Below are positions 50,912 to 62,109 of a stretch of 64,000 nucleotides of DNA, piece by piece. This DNA comes from Trichinella spiralis. Taxonomy: Eukaryota; Nematoda; Enoplea; Trichinellida; Trichinellidae. The stretch spans positions 14,782,704 to 14,846,703 of the forward strand of contig CM012954.1 of assembly GCA_000181795.3 (NCBI GenBank), read 5' to 3'. Numbering within the stretch: the stretch's first letter is position 1; every line of letters starts with the position of its first letter. The notes beneath the pieces were generated by a model that saw only the letters and a list, made by a program, of their open reading frames with translations, was not told the DNA's origin and searched no databases. Position numbers and translations under genes: made by a program.

Positions 50912-52631
50912 TGTTATAAGGTGAGTTTGCTGTTGAAGAAAAAATAACCGACCGTTTTGCACATTTCCATGGTCTAATGGTTGCAGCAAATTGCCACCAT
51001 CTACCTTAGTCAGGGTAATTTCAAATGCACATCACCAGAAAAATGCTACAGATAAAATCATGGCCGTGATAGAAGGATCAAATTAAGAAAAAAAATGAAA
51101 AGCAAAAATAGCCCATAATCATTACCAATAGAGAACTTCCACCAGACGATCGGTCGGTCACCTGTCGTGCTTAGCCATTGCAAATGGCTTATTGACGAAA
51201 TGATTAACCGGCAAGTATGCTGCTCTGTTTTTCACGTGCATCGATCGATCTGTGAAAAAAAGCAAACCGCTGATTCACCAACACCAACTGTGCAATAGAA
51301 AAAAATAAAGTTCCTCGAATTGAAATGAGGCGGAACATTTTGAAATGAAATAAATTTGTAAAAGAACAAAAAAGCAATTCATCATTGAAACTGAAAATCA
51401 AACAATCATCTCGCTTCGCTGTTGAAATCAATTATTCAAATTTGGAATATATTGAATTCGATTGACGAACAATATTGAACAGATTCTCATTTCTCAACAT
51501 ATGCAAACCAAAAAAAAGTAATTCATGATGGAATTATTGTTTCAGACATTCAACAACAATTACATGATACAGTAATATCATTGAAATGTGAAACTCATTC
51601 GTTGATAAAGTTGGAATTAAAAAAAAAAAATTTTTTCTAACTGAATTAATTAAAATTCACATAGTCTAATCGTTTACTGTGACGCGGAAATAAATTTACC
51701 TACAGAAAGTGAAAAATATTGAATGAAATGAAATTATTTATTTTACACCATTGAAACAAACACACAATCAATGCCAAGTACGATTACGCAATATGTCCAT
51801 TTATGAAAGATGCCACAATTTCAAGAAGCACAAGCAATTTTATGAAACAGCTGCGTATATTTATAATATGAAATTATTGCTTTATAGATAAATTTTTAAA
51901 AAACCAAGTAAAAATTTTCAACTCACTAAACCCCCTTATTTTTTGTTCGCGTTCAAAGGCATCAATTCAAAAACCCCTCAAAGCTAAACAGTAGTACAAT
52001 TGTAGCAAATACTTTCCAATTCCCTCTATATAAAGAAAGCTGCACTGGATTCAAACATCACTAGCACAAACTTCTTCAATGTTATTTAAGCAGGATGTTT
52101 GGTTTGTTTCTCGACTGCACAATTTGTCAATAATAATAATAATAATCAATTTATCACTTATAATATTTACAAATTGGTTCAAAAGTGAACGCGTCTCATT
52201 TCTTCATGCTTGATTTTCCCTTTTTCTGTAACAATCTGTTGTTAGCTTCAGACGTTTACGCTGTCTTTAAAACACTCATAAAAACAGGTTAACTCTACGT
52301 CGCTTACAAAAATACTGACACCAAAAAAAAACAAACCGATTTCATACTGTAGTAAAGTAAAGATTAAAAAATAAATATTCGTCAATCAATGCGTCATACT
52401 AGGAAAAAACTCTTCCACGAGATCATCAATTGTTATAAATTTTCACTTAGCGCACGTTTACAGCGTTCGTAAACTTGCTCGTCACAAGACAAGAGAAAAA
52501 AGTTTAAAGTGAATGTTCACTTTAAAATTTATACTTGTAAATCAATTTAAACTTGACCCCCTAATATGTGAATTGAATTTTCCAAACGGGTCATTCGAAT
52601 TGGGAACTGCTGACAAGATAGTGGTCTGAAA
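50912..52631. other. Intergenic between Twinkle copy A and TMEM164
   Basis: 1.7 kb, divergent promoters. AT-rich with homopolymer A/T runs near 51620; no coding region, RNA gene or clear core promoter seen. Confidence 0.5.
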
Positions 52632-53920
52632 ATGGATCTGATCATGGGAGGTGTAAATTTCAGCGACCCCAGCAGCGGGGGCGACGAATGCTTTCACTAT
52701 TTAACCGTCTACCAGCGTTTGGTGGAAACCGCCCTTGTGCTCCCGGTTGCTATTTTACAGTTGTGCTACATTTGGCCGAAAGCAAGGAGCATGGAAGTTC
52801 CTCATGCGCCGAATTTTCGCGCTTACAACAATTGCAAAAAATTAGGCTCATTTTTACTTTTCATCTTGATACTAGTGTTCGCGGTGGAGGTGTCTTACAA
52901 GGTGCGAACTGGCTCTTTGATTTTCCTGCTCAACCCGTGCCATGTGGCGACCATGTTGGAAATTTTGTTATTTTGTGAGAATCTACTGCCACCAAGTGTT
53001 GCACGTCTAGTGTTCGCCTTAGCGATGTATTTTCTACCTGGTGCTACATTAGCATTGTTATTTCCGGTAGTGACGTCGCGTAAAGTGAGCAATTAATTAT
53101 TCATTGAACTTACATTATTCTGTTTGTGCATTCTTCTCAAAGAAAAATGTTTTCAGTTACCAGGTGAAGTATGCATCTATTGGATTCAACATTTGATCAT
53201 TGTGCTCTGCCCTGTTTATTTGTTATCCTTAGGCGGTAAACATGTATCACTTTCCTAATCAATTGAAATAATAAAATACTTTTACAGGAGTTTATTCGGC
53301 CGAATCCTTTTATAACTTTAACATTTATGTATTGTGTCACGCCCTCATGACACTGTACTCGTTTGGACCGTTGCAGCTCATCTCGATGGTAAGCAAAAAA
53401 TAATCATCAGTAGAATTTTAATTTATCTGTGAATAAAACCTTTACCTAAAATGAGAACGATCCTACTTTGTTATCTCATGAAATGGTAAAAAAATTTACC
53501 TTTCATTCATTTACTCTACAATTATGTTTTGATTATGTAATAACGACCGTATATAAAGATAATGAAGATGTGTTCTGTTATAATCAATTTTAGATCGATT
53601 GTATAGTTGATTTTGAGTGCAGGGTTATAATAATTTGCACATTTCAGTTAACGAATGTCAATTTGAACAATGTACTGTGCCCAGCTAGCAGTGATCCTTT
53701 CCAGGGTTATTATTATCGTCTTGCCGCTATAGGACATCATTCCTTGTTTTTGATTCTCCATTCATGGTTGTATATCAAATTCACTAGGATGATACTTGCC
53801 GCCTTTGAAAATGGGTCGTTTATCCCGACTCAACTGGTGGAAGCAAATGGAAATAAAATACATCCGCCACGTTTAGAAGACTGCCCAAATTGCTTACACG
53901 AAATGAAGAAAGAAAATTAA
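52632..53920 (+). CDS. TMEM164 homologue, multi-pass membrane acyltransferase
   Basis: Four exons: 52632-53084, 53157-53235, 53288-53388, 53648-53920; 301 residues (human 297). Several hydrophobic helices are evident (VLPVAILQLCYIW, LFILILVFAVEV, LALLFPV and others). Conserved TMEM164 marks: LLNPCHVATM with Cys103, LFPVV, a YWIQH with His163, and LNNVLCPASSDPF with HHSLF near the C-terminus. Human TMEM164 has been described as an acyltransferase making ether-linked phospholipids, with a Cys and a His as catalytic residues; those residues appear to be kept here. The start is the first ATG and gives the normal N-terminal length. It is on the opposite strand to Twinkle copy A, 1.7 kb away. Confidence 0.92.
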
Positions 53921-53939
53921 TTTTTTCTTTCAGGCAAGA

Positions 53940-53945
53940 AATAAA
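53940..53945 (+). terminator. Polyadenylation signal of TMEM164 homologue
   Basis: AATAAA 20 bp after the stop codon of the TMEM164 homologue. Confidence 0.5.
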
Positions 53946-54309
53946 TATTATGTTTTGTTTCTGTTTTACTTCTGCTCATCTTTGTTTTATCCTGTGACTG
54001 ATTTTTCAAATCCAGTGTCATTGAAAATAAATCTTTATTAATTTTCCTACTCTGTATAATTTGTTGTTGTTGCTTTTAAATGTTTGAAACTAAAATTTAA
54101 TTAAAATAAAAATATTATCTAATAATGTGTTTTTGTTTGGTTAATTGCATTAGAAATAGAAAAACAACTGCGCGTGTCATGGAGCTTTCAGCGAATAAAA
54201 TTGAACCTGCGAATCAGATAAAATTCATACACCGCCAGTGAAAGATATGCTCATTTCAGCTTGTTGAAGTCCTTGTTAAAGTTCAGTCCGCTTCAGTCAT
54301 TACAACAGC

Positions 54310-54720
54310 ATGGTTTCTTTGAAGCAAGAATTGCAGGTGCTCGACTATTTCGGCGCATTCTGTGTCTTTATTAGCTTTTTTGTCATTATACTGATAATCT
54401 CAGTCACCTGCATACTCTGGTTTTGCGTCAGCCCTACCGACGACGTTACCGTTTTTGCCAAAGTGCGTTCTCTTCTCACATTCTTAGTTCTTGTTGTAAT
54501 TGTTGAACAACAATTGAAAAAAAACTTACATAATTCCATTTGTAATAATGACAGTTTACTAAACGCTTTCTTAATTGTTTCATCAACCCCGCTTTTCATC
54601 CTACTCTATTATTCTGTTATTTAGAACGAGTCTATTTATTATCTTTGATTAACTGTGCATCACTGTTTAATCAATCAGTTAATTAAATAATTCTGCTTGC
54701 AGCATAAGAATGTGCACTGA
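54310..54720 (+). CDS. Candidate small single-pass membrane protein (56 residues)
   Basis: Exon 1 (54310-54462, 51 codons) encodes a short polar start, then an uninterrupted hydrophobic helix (AFCVFISFFVIILIISV to WFCV) and an acidic tail PTDD. It ends at a gtgcgt donor in phase 0. A good acceptor (ttctgcttgcag) at 54702 joins in phase 0 to HKNVH and a stop, giving 56 residues, and AATAAA follows at 54815. An alternative, more distant acceptor at 56441 would give a basic tail WNLLRRKR and a 72-residue product. No family recognised; the shape matches membrane micropeptides. It could be a chance frame, but start, splice sites and poly-A signal agree. Confidence 0.42.
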
Positions 54721-54814
54721 CATTAACTAGTTAGTGAAAAGCGGCCGATTAACATCTTATCTTTCTTGATTAAAGGTTCCATTAATATAATTTGAAATTA
54801 GTGGTTGTTTAAGT

Positions 54815-54820
54815 AATAAA
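54815..54820 (+). terminator. Polyadenylation signal after the micropeptide candidate
   Basis: AATAAA 95 bp after the candidate stop at 54718-54720, consistent with the two-exon model. Confidence 0.35.
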
Positions 54821-54859
54821 AAAAAGTGTATATACTATATATATGGTCCTGCACTCTGA

Positions 54860-56230
54860 ATTGAGCCACACATACGGTGGTCAGATGTTATTTACTGAGA
54901 AGAAAAAGAATCAATAATTTCAAGCAAGCTTTCAACTTCAACTCAACCCTACGCCTGAAGGATGACGTAAAAATCATTAGCTTGTCAGAAAATTTAACAA
55001 TTGTTCCGCGAAAAACTATTGAATTCGTACAATTTTTGAAGAAAAGTACATATTTTACATTGAATGTTGTCTCTTATAAACTATACTATCCATAATGAAC
55101 GAGAAGTACATCCATAGCAACGGTAAATGAGGAACTTAAAAGACAACAAATTGTTTCTGTGTCCACCACAATCGATGATGATTTAACGCTGTTGATGTAT
55201 GTAGAACAATGCGTAGCTTTCAACAGCTGTTCCTCCCCTGGCCTGGGTCAATTAATGTCAAAGTCTGTTCCAATATTGCAGAAACAGTGAAAATTATTTT
55301 CTATTTTTCAAGCAAAATCTGATGCAGTGATAAATTTTAACAACCTCTTCTGACTGAAAATTGAAAATGAATTGACGAATCGATTTTTCCAATTTGATCC
55401 TGTGGTCAATTATAGATTACAGTAAGAAAAGCAGCAGGATTTAATTTGACTTTTCGACCGTGCTTAGAATGTTAATTTATTATTAGGTAATAATAAATGC
55501 ATAATTTGAAAAATCGTAGTGAAAAATTTTTTTCGATTATGTTGTGATTTAATCTAGTTTCCACGTGAACTTATGAAAATAAAAATTTCAGTTTCTACTG
55601 AATAGTATTTACCAAAAAAAATTTACCTTGCCTAAATGTATGTAAAGAAATAATCATACAGATGGATTTATATTTATACAATGATGAAATTTAAATGTGA
55701 ATGTTACATATATATATATATATATATATGTTCGAGCTATGCTTGCTACAAATTTCATTATTGGTTTTCAACAGCTGCAATTTGTCGGAAATTTTGGTTC
55801 AAAAGCCGAAAATAGCCAATCGATCAAGAGCTGTAGTCATAATAATTTGTTTACGTTTATGACAGTCTCGTCAATACACTACAAATCGATTGAAAATTGC
55901 GAGTCAACATGTATGTCCTTGATGAAATCTCTGAACTACCCGGAATATCAGCGAGTGTTGTTACTGTTTTAGAGAAAATGCAAATATCAGTCAATATCCA
56001 GACCACTAATTCGACGCAGTTTTGCCTGAGTTTGCGGTAGAAAAAGGATATAATAGTAAACTGAGGCTAATCTGCATAACAAATACTACAGCAAACAACG
56101 TTGTGAATGAACGATGTATGGACTTTTGTTCTCAATCAAATGATGAGAAAATTATTGAAAAAGTGATAAAAAATGAGAATTATTTCACTGTGAGCCTATA
56201 TGACACACACGCATAAAATACATTTTAGTA
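54860..56230 (+). pseudogene. Possible decayed coding sequence of unknown family
   Basis: A series of short coding-like frames broken by stops and frame changes: about 54900-55090 (IISLSENLTIVPRKTIEF), 55100-55285 (TTIDDDLTLLMYVEQCVAF), 55730-55970 (NFGSKAENSQSIKSC, ending LNYPEYQRV) and 56030-56215. They lie in order on one strand, more G+C-rich than the spacers between them. I do not recognise the protein. It may be a decayed gene or simply chance frames. A (TA)n tract lies at 55707-55730. Confidence 0.25.
55707..55730. repeat. (TA)n microsatellite
   Basis: About twelve TA units in the region between the micropeptide candidate and Twinkle copy B. Confidence 0.85.
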
Positions 56231-57109
56231 GATTTGAGGAGGAGTGTGCAATTAGCGTAAATAAATACCGGCCGAATTTATCAATCTCCCTTTGGGTTCG
56301 CTTAGTAGTGAAGTTTTGAAATTAATTACACAACATTGAAGACGAAAGAATCAGAACAAAATATATTACAAAAAGATGATAATCACGAAAATTATTTTTT
56401 CTTTGTAATACTTTTCTTCCAATGATGTTGGCATATTTTTAGTGGAATTTGTTGCGAAGAAAACGATCTTACGATGTCAAGGTGGAACAGAGGCCGCTAA
56501 ATCAGTGAAAAGAAATGGAAAAGAAAAAGAAGAAAAAAAAGCCAATTTCGACGCAGTAAATAAAGTGTTGTCGAGAAAAAATTTCCATATAGCTTTTAGT
56601 GGCCGTCGTTGTTCATGTTTAGTTCAGTTTCCATTGCCATGCCCGCAGATATATATTATAAAGCACGCCTGTTTCGCAGAGGGGCGTGTAGTTGCGTTGC
56701 TGCGCGTTTCGTTCCGTACAACAAGCCAAACAACACACACTCCATATCTACCGTATTCTGTCGTTGTTGTTTTCCAAATTCAAATAATAATAATAATAAT
56801 AATCGCACAAGTTTTATGAATTATGTATAATTCTGTAAACGAAAAATGCGCAGAAATGAATAATGATAAAGAATAAAATATGCAGAAAGTGATTGTTCTT
56901 GTGAGCGATGCTTGGCGGGTGGCTTGTCGTTAGCTCTGCAGGATTGGAATGCTTTGCGTGCGATAAATTGCTTTCTCCCGCGATGGGAGTAAATTTGTGA
57001 AATGTGATTTTCCAAAAATTTCCACAGTTGATGGTGTCGAATCTCTAACCAGAAGCAACAGAGTTTCAGTCGAACAATTTTCAAAGCAACCAACACGTAC
57101 CGGTCGGCA

Positions 57110-59649
57110 ATGAATGCTCTGCAAAAATCGTCCACCATTGCCAAGTGGGTTTTCGGTTTCAACTTTTTAAACCCAATATTTATTATTATTATTATTATTA
57201 CTGCTTTCTCTCTCCATCTCATAAACATCATATATTATTCAAATAATTTCTCAGAAAACAACAGCCGGCAACGGTGGAAGATGAGCAGAACAGCTGCGTG
57301 TTGGAACGTACCGAATTACGAAAACGAGACATGAACGAATTATGGGATCAGTCACTGCCGGTCAGTCACATGTCATTGGCTAAACTGTCCCGTCTTAAGC
57401 AGCTTCTCTATTTGAGAGTAAGTGTAGTATCCGTTTGTTTGTGGTTCATTTCGTAGAGCCTTACAATGCTGAAATTGGTCAACATTCGCAGAATGTTACT
57501 GACGTCACGTTGAATCGATACAACGTACGCGCTTTGCCATCGTTGGATGGGCTCATTTTTCCAAGATATTCGGTCACTTTGGAGATGATGGGCTCGCAAA
57601 TTCGCCCGTCCGGTTTGAAAATTTGCCGTCTGGTCGAAACGATAAACATGATGACCGTTGCCGACGAGGTGCTACCAAGCGTGTACAAGCAACATTCAAA
57701 TACAATTTCTCAATTCATTCATTAATGCTTTCATTAATTCTTCTTCTTTTTCTTCTTCTTCACAGAAGCACCTTCAACGGCATGTTCGGATATCATCTAG
57801 TGCGACAGAGTGATTCGGAAGTTGTGCTAACGTTAAATGAAGCGGACGCAATGTCCATATTCCAAGCGTGCAGCAAATTGGCTGTTGTCTTGCCCGACAA
57901 TCCGGGCCATTTCAACGTCGAGGTGGTCATTCCAATTTGTCAAATTTCCATATTAATACATAATTTTTTTGAACAGTTGTTTTTACCCTATTTGGAAGAG
58001 TTCACCAAAATTACCCTGTGGTTGCCACCAGAAAAATACAATCGAGCAAAGCAGTTGTCGAAAAAATTACTCTCAAATCAATGCTATTTGATCAGGTAAT
58101 TGTTATAGCCGAAGGAAAGAAATTGTGTATGTGAACCAACATATATACTGTTCAGTCCTAAAGCATGCAACAACCTCCGGGCAGCGGAAACATTGGCTAT
58201 ACCAGGAAAAGGGCGTGAGCTGATCAACGGTGTGATTCGTCAAGGCGAAGCTGTAGTGCACAAATATGTGGATACTTTGGCAATGTTACGCGACCCTGTT
58301 CGAAGTTTCCTGTTCGGTTACAATGGACAAACTTGTGGAGTTGTACAAGTAAATTTGCGTATGAATTTCCAAGCAACTAGTGTGTATGTGGAATTTTCAG
58401 TGGAAAAGATTCTCCTTGTTGAACAGCTATTTGAAAGGCTTTCGCTTGGGAGAGTTGACACTACTGACTGGCCCCTTTGGATGCGGAAAAAAGACCTTCC
58501 TCTGTGAATACGCGTTGGATTTGTGCGATCAAAATGTAAGTTGTGCAAAAAATAAATCACACTTACCTTTACATGAAAATTGTTATGCTGGCTACATTGT
58601 AGTCGTTTTCTGTTCTGTAGTGTGGATTCATTCATTCATTGCAACCAATCAGTCAGTGAAAGTTGACTGAAATTAAAATCAGATGAACATAATCTGCCAC
58701 GATGAACGTTCATATTATATTAAATTTAATTATTTTACATTGTTTTTTTCATTTTCAAGATGGTAACGTTGTGGTGCGGCCTGGAATTGCCGAGCATCCG
58801 TGTGGTGGCAACGATGATAGAACAATACGCCAGGTACAATCTTTCAACGAGCTTTGACGATCAGGTATGTGAAAATGTTTACGGTTCAGAGACGCATTTC
58901 ACAAGGATCTCTCGCGACAGCAATCATTCGATTATTGGTATGATCAACTGAGCCAACTGCCGATTTATTTTGCCCGTCTCTCCGGCTTCACCAGACTGAA
59001 AAATTTGATCGAAGCATGTTATGTTTTTCTTTTCATTTTTTTATAAATTGTGTAAATTTTTAATAAATTTCACTTCAAGGCTATTGAATACCACGCTTCG
59101 GCACAGGATGTACAACATGTGGTCATTGATAACGCGTTGTTGATACACGACTGCAGCTCACAGACGTTCACCGAGCTCAAGCGTTTTGCTAGCAGCAAAA
59201 ATTTGCACATCACAGCCATCGTACATCCCAAAAAGGTGCCACTTCGTATTCTTCTTGTATTTCGATTTCGCATTTCACACCGTTGAATTTTACCAGGAAG
59301 TGGAAAATCCAATTGGAACCATTTCCGCTTATTCAATTTACAGCAGCCTGGTCGGTGCATACGAAGCTGACAATATTCTTCAAATCACAACGCACATCAA
59401 CAAAAATCAACAACAACAATGCGAATTGGAAAAATACCTTCAAGTTTGTCGGCTTCAAAAAATGAATAATAAACGACAAATTTCTTTTTGTTTTAATTCA
59501 AATCCAATTGTCGCTTTCAGATATGGAAAAATCGCAACGTTGGAGAACTGCTGATTGGATGCTTGGTTGAAATGCATTTTGATCCTTTGTCCAAATGTCA
59601 TTCTCTAGTGATGCGGAAAAAGAAAATAAGACCCGGATGTGTCGACTAA
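57110..59649 (+). CDS. Twinkle-like mitochondrial replicative helicase, copy B
   Basis: Twelve exons: 57110-57144, 57255-57417, 57492-57682, 57766-57922, 57977-58095, 58156-58348, 58401-58535, 58760-58833, 58890-59013, 59080-59235, 59297-59443, 59521-59649; 540 residues. Same role and domain order as copy A: degenerate primase-like half ([20 protein letters not shown]), linker (LPGKG-like [13 protein letters not shown]), helicase half from WKRFSLLN. The P-loop is [10 protein letters not shown] (Lys316-Lys317), Walker B HVVIDN (Asp414), motif 3 IVHPKKE retained (His446), then EADNIL and the C-terminal WKNR. Every splice phase matches copy A and exons 4, 7 and 8 have identical lengths. Intron 9 would need a GC donor (GAA|GCATGT at 59014). 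The N-terminus [13 protein letters not shown] lacks acidic residues, as mitochondrial presequences do. This is the better-preserved copy. Confidence 0.85.
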
Positions 59650-62109
59650 ACAAGCGAACAATTTAGATGTTGTTGTGTTATTATTGCTGTTTCCCATTAC
59701 TCTTCACTGCCCAACTACTTTCTTTAATGAATGAATATTCTCATCTTAGAAAATGTTCCCAGTTTTCGTGTTCAACCATCCACAATTAGGCAAATGTATT
59801 TCTTATCTTTATCTTAACTGATCATCTTACATGATCTTATCATCACACTTTACGAATAGAAATTATTTCTATACTACTAAATTCTTGGCTAATAATAAAT
59901 TATAACAGAATTTATAATGTTTTAATGTAAAACAAAGCAAATGTATTGATGAAAATTGAATAACTAACTACATACCGATTGACGAGTGACGTGGACAATT
60001 TTCAGCTTCCTCAGCCAATGGCTATTTTGATTAAAAAAACAGACAGAAATTTCATTGTTGCTGCTAATTTTGATCGCTGTTAAATTATTAGCTCGCCATT
60101 GAAATATCCATCAGAAGAAGAAAAGGAAGATGGAGTGAGAATGGAAGAAAGTTGTTCATCTAAAATCATCATCAACATATTATTAAAAACACAAAGCAAA
60201 ATAAGCAAAAGCATGTTTGAACAGCACACCGTAAGCTGTTTTGCATTCACTGAATGATCAACCACGTCAGCTTGATTTTGCCATTCTAACCATCAAGAAA
60301 AAACCTTCTCCATCAACATTGAAACATGCTCCTCCTGTCAACGCTGCAAGCCATCTGTATGTACGTCGAACCGACGACAAGATACTTGTTTATCTGTTGA
60401 AATATATATTCAAAAATGTACATATTTTCCTTTAATTGCACTTCATCATTCAACTTTCGTCGACAATAACTTCCTAATTAAATTTGAGTATTATGCAAAA
60501 TGTTCGTAAACAGTGTACATAAACATAATCACCAGAATAGAAACTGAAAAGAAACAATTTTCTAGCTACACTATCTCATTCGTCTTATTGATTTATGACC
60601 ATTAACAGCAATGTACAAATAAATGAGATGTAAAAAAGTTGCATTAATGTTCAATGTGATGTGAAATTCAACGAACGGTTAAAAATAGTACACGCATTTT
60701 ACATTTCATACTGTAAATGGCTGTTTGCACAACTGAACAAATCGAAATTTTATTACCTGACAAAAACGTCCATTTCTTTTCCATTCGTCAAAATCACCAT
60801 CTCTAGAACCACGCAAATTCTCTACAATTGTCCAAAATTAGTTTCCAAAAAAATTATGAATGCATAAAGTTAACATTAATGTCAGACTTTATCAATAAGA
60901 AAACGCAAACAAACCTGTCAACTCGAGCAAGAAACTTCTTATCAACAATCCCATCAAACAAGTTATTGTAAAGATGTTGAAGATTTTTGTTATTTTTTCA
61001 TTTTCAGTACCAATAAATTTCACTTTGCATTTGATAGTTTACTGTATTTCTCCTGGAACTTATCGACTGGTTTTATTTTTAAAAAAAACTAGAACAGATA
61101 ATCCTTACTGTATTATTATAATCGAGTACCACTGGGAAAAATTGATTCCCTACAAATGCGGATGAAATGAATAATAAAATAAAAAATAATATTTTTTTAA
61201 TGTAAAATTTTACACCAAAAAAACTACACGCAATGATGCTGATGATAAATTATATCAACGCGCATTTAGCATCACCCATCCCCGTTAAAAAATGTTCATT
61301 CCAAAATTGTACTGCCCTTTGGCAAAAAATTGTTGTGGTTAAAAAAAATCATTCACTAAACAATGCACATTCACGTAACCTGATAAATAAGCAAAGCGGA
61401 CGAAGAAATACATATAACTGTTTATAGAAATTGCATTAATGCAGTTAGATATAAGACGCGTTATACAATATCTATTGCACAAATTATTCTGATACTTGCG
61501 ATCTCTTTGCTCTGCTTGCATATCATTTCACTGAGTATGAGCCTCTCTGCATATGCAATAACTAAGTTTCCACAGCAGAAAAAATAAATAATTTAAAACT
61601 TACCAAACGTTTAACATAAAATGATCAGTGGAAAAAACCGGTAAACCCAGTTGAACAAATTCTTGATTTGCCAACATGCAAACAAAGGATAGTAATTTTT
61701 TAACTCGAAAAATTTTCTCAGAACAAATTGCTTGGAATAGTAAAATATACAACAATCAAAATTCCTTCCAAATCAAATAAACATATTACTTGAATTTCAA
61801 GATCAAACATACTGTTGTTAATATGTGATCAAAAAAATTGTAAACATACCTATCTTCGTATACTATTTACCACGCAATGGACTGGACGTACAATATTCCC
61901 CAATACATTCAGATTGACTTAGCCAAAAAAAAATATTAAACTTTTGTCACACTAATATTCACTTGAAAAAATTTCATCGATATCAACGAATAACCATAAT
62001 ACAATCAAACAATCGACACTTTATTTTCAACAGCATCATCTCATAACAGTGTTTTATTAAAACAAATAAAATTACAAATGACATCTAACTTTACGGTAAA
62101 TGATCAACA
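59650..62109. other. Intergenic between Twinkle B and MFF-like gene
   Basis: 2.5 kb of AT-rich DNA between convergent gene ends. An AATAAA at about 59894 may belong to Twinkle copy B. Several frames of 60-68 codons exist, but none has recognisable similarity or splice support. Nothing else seen. Confidence 0.5.

Noticed and set aside
56442-56830. Two overlapping plus-strand frames of 73-125 codons upstream of Twinkle copy B
   Set aside because: Both end in translations of a simple ATA repeat and neither has a recognisable domain. A splice from the micropeptide exon into 56441 is possible but less likely than the nearer acceptor.
57408-57688. Minus-strand frames over Twinkle copy B exon 3
   Set aside because: Antisense shadows of a conserved exon.
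59894-61520. Frames of 60-68 codons after Twinkle copy B
   Set aside because: Low-complexity, AT-driven, no conserved motifs or splice partners.
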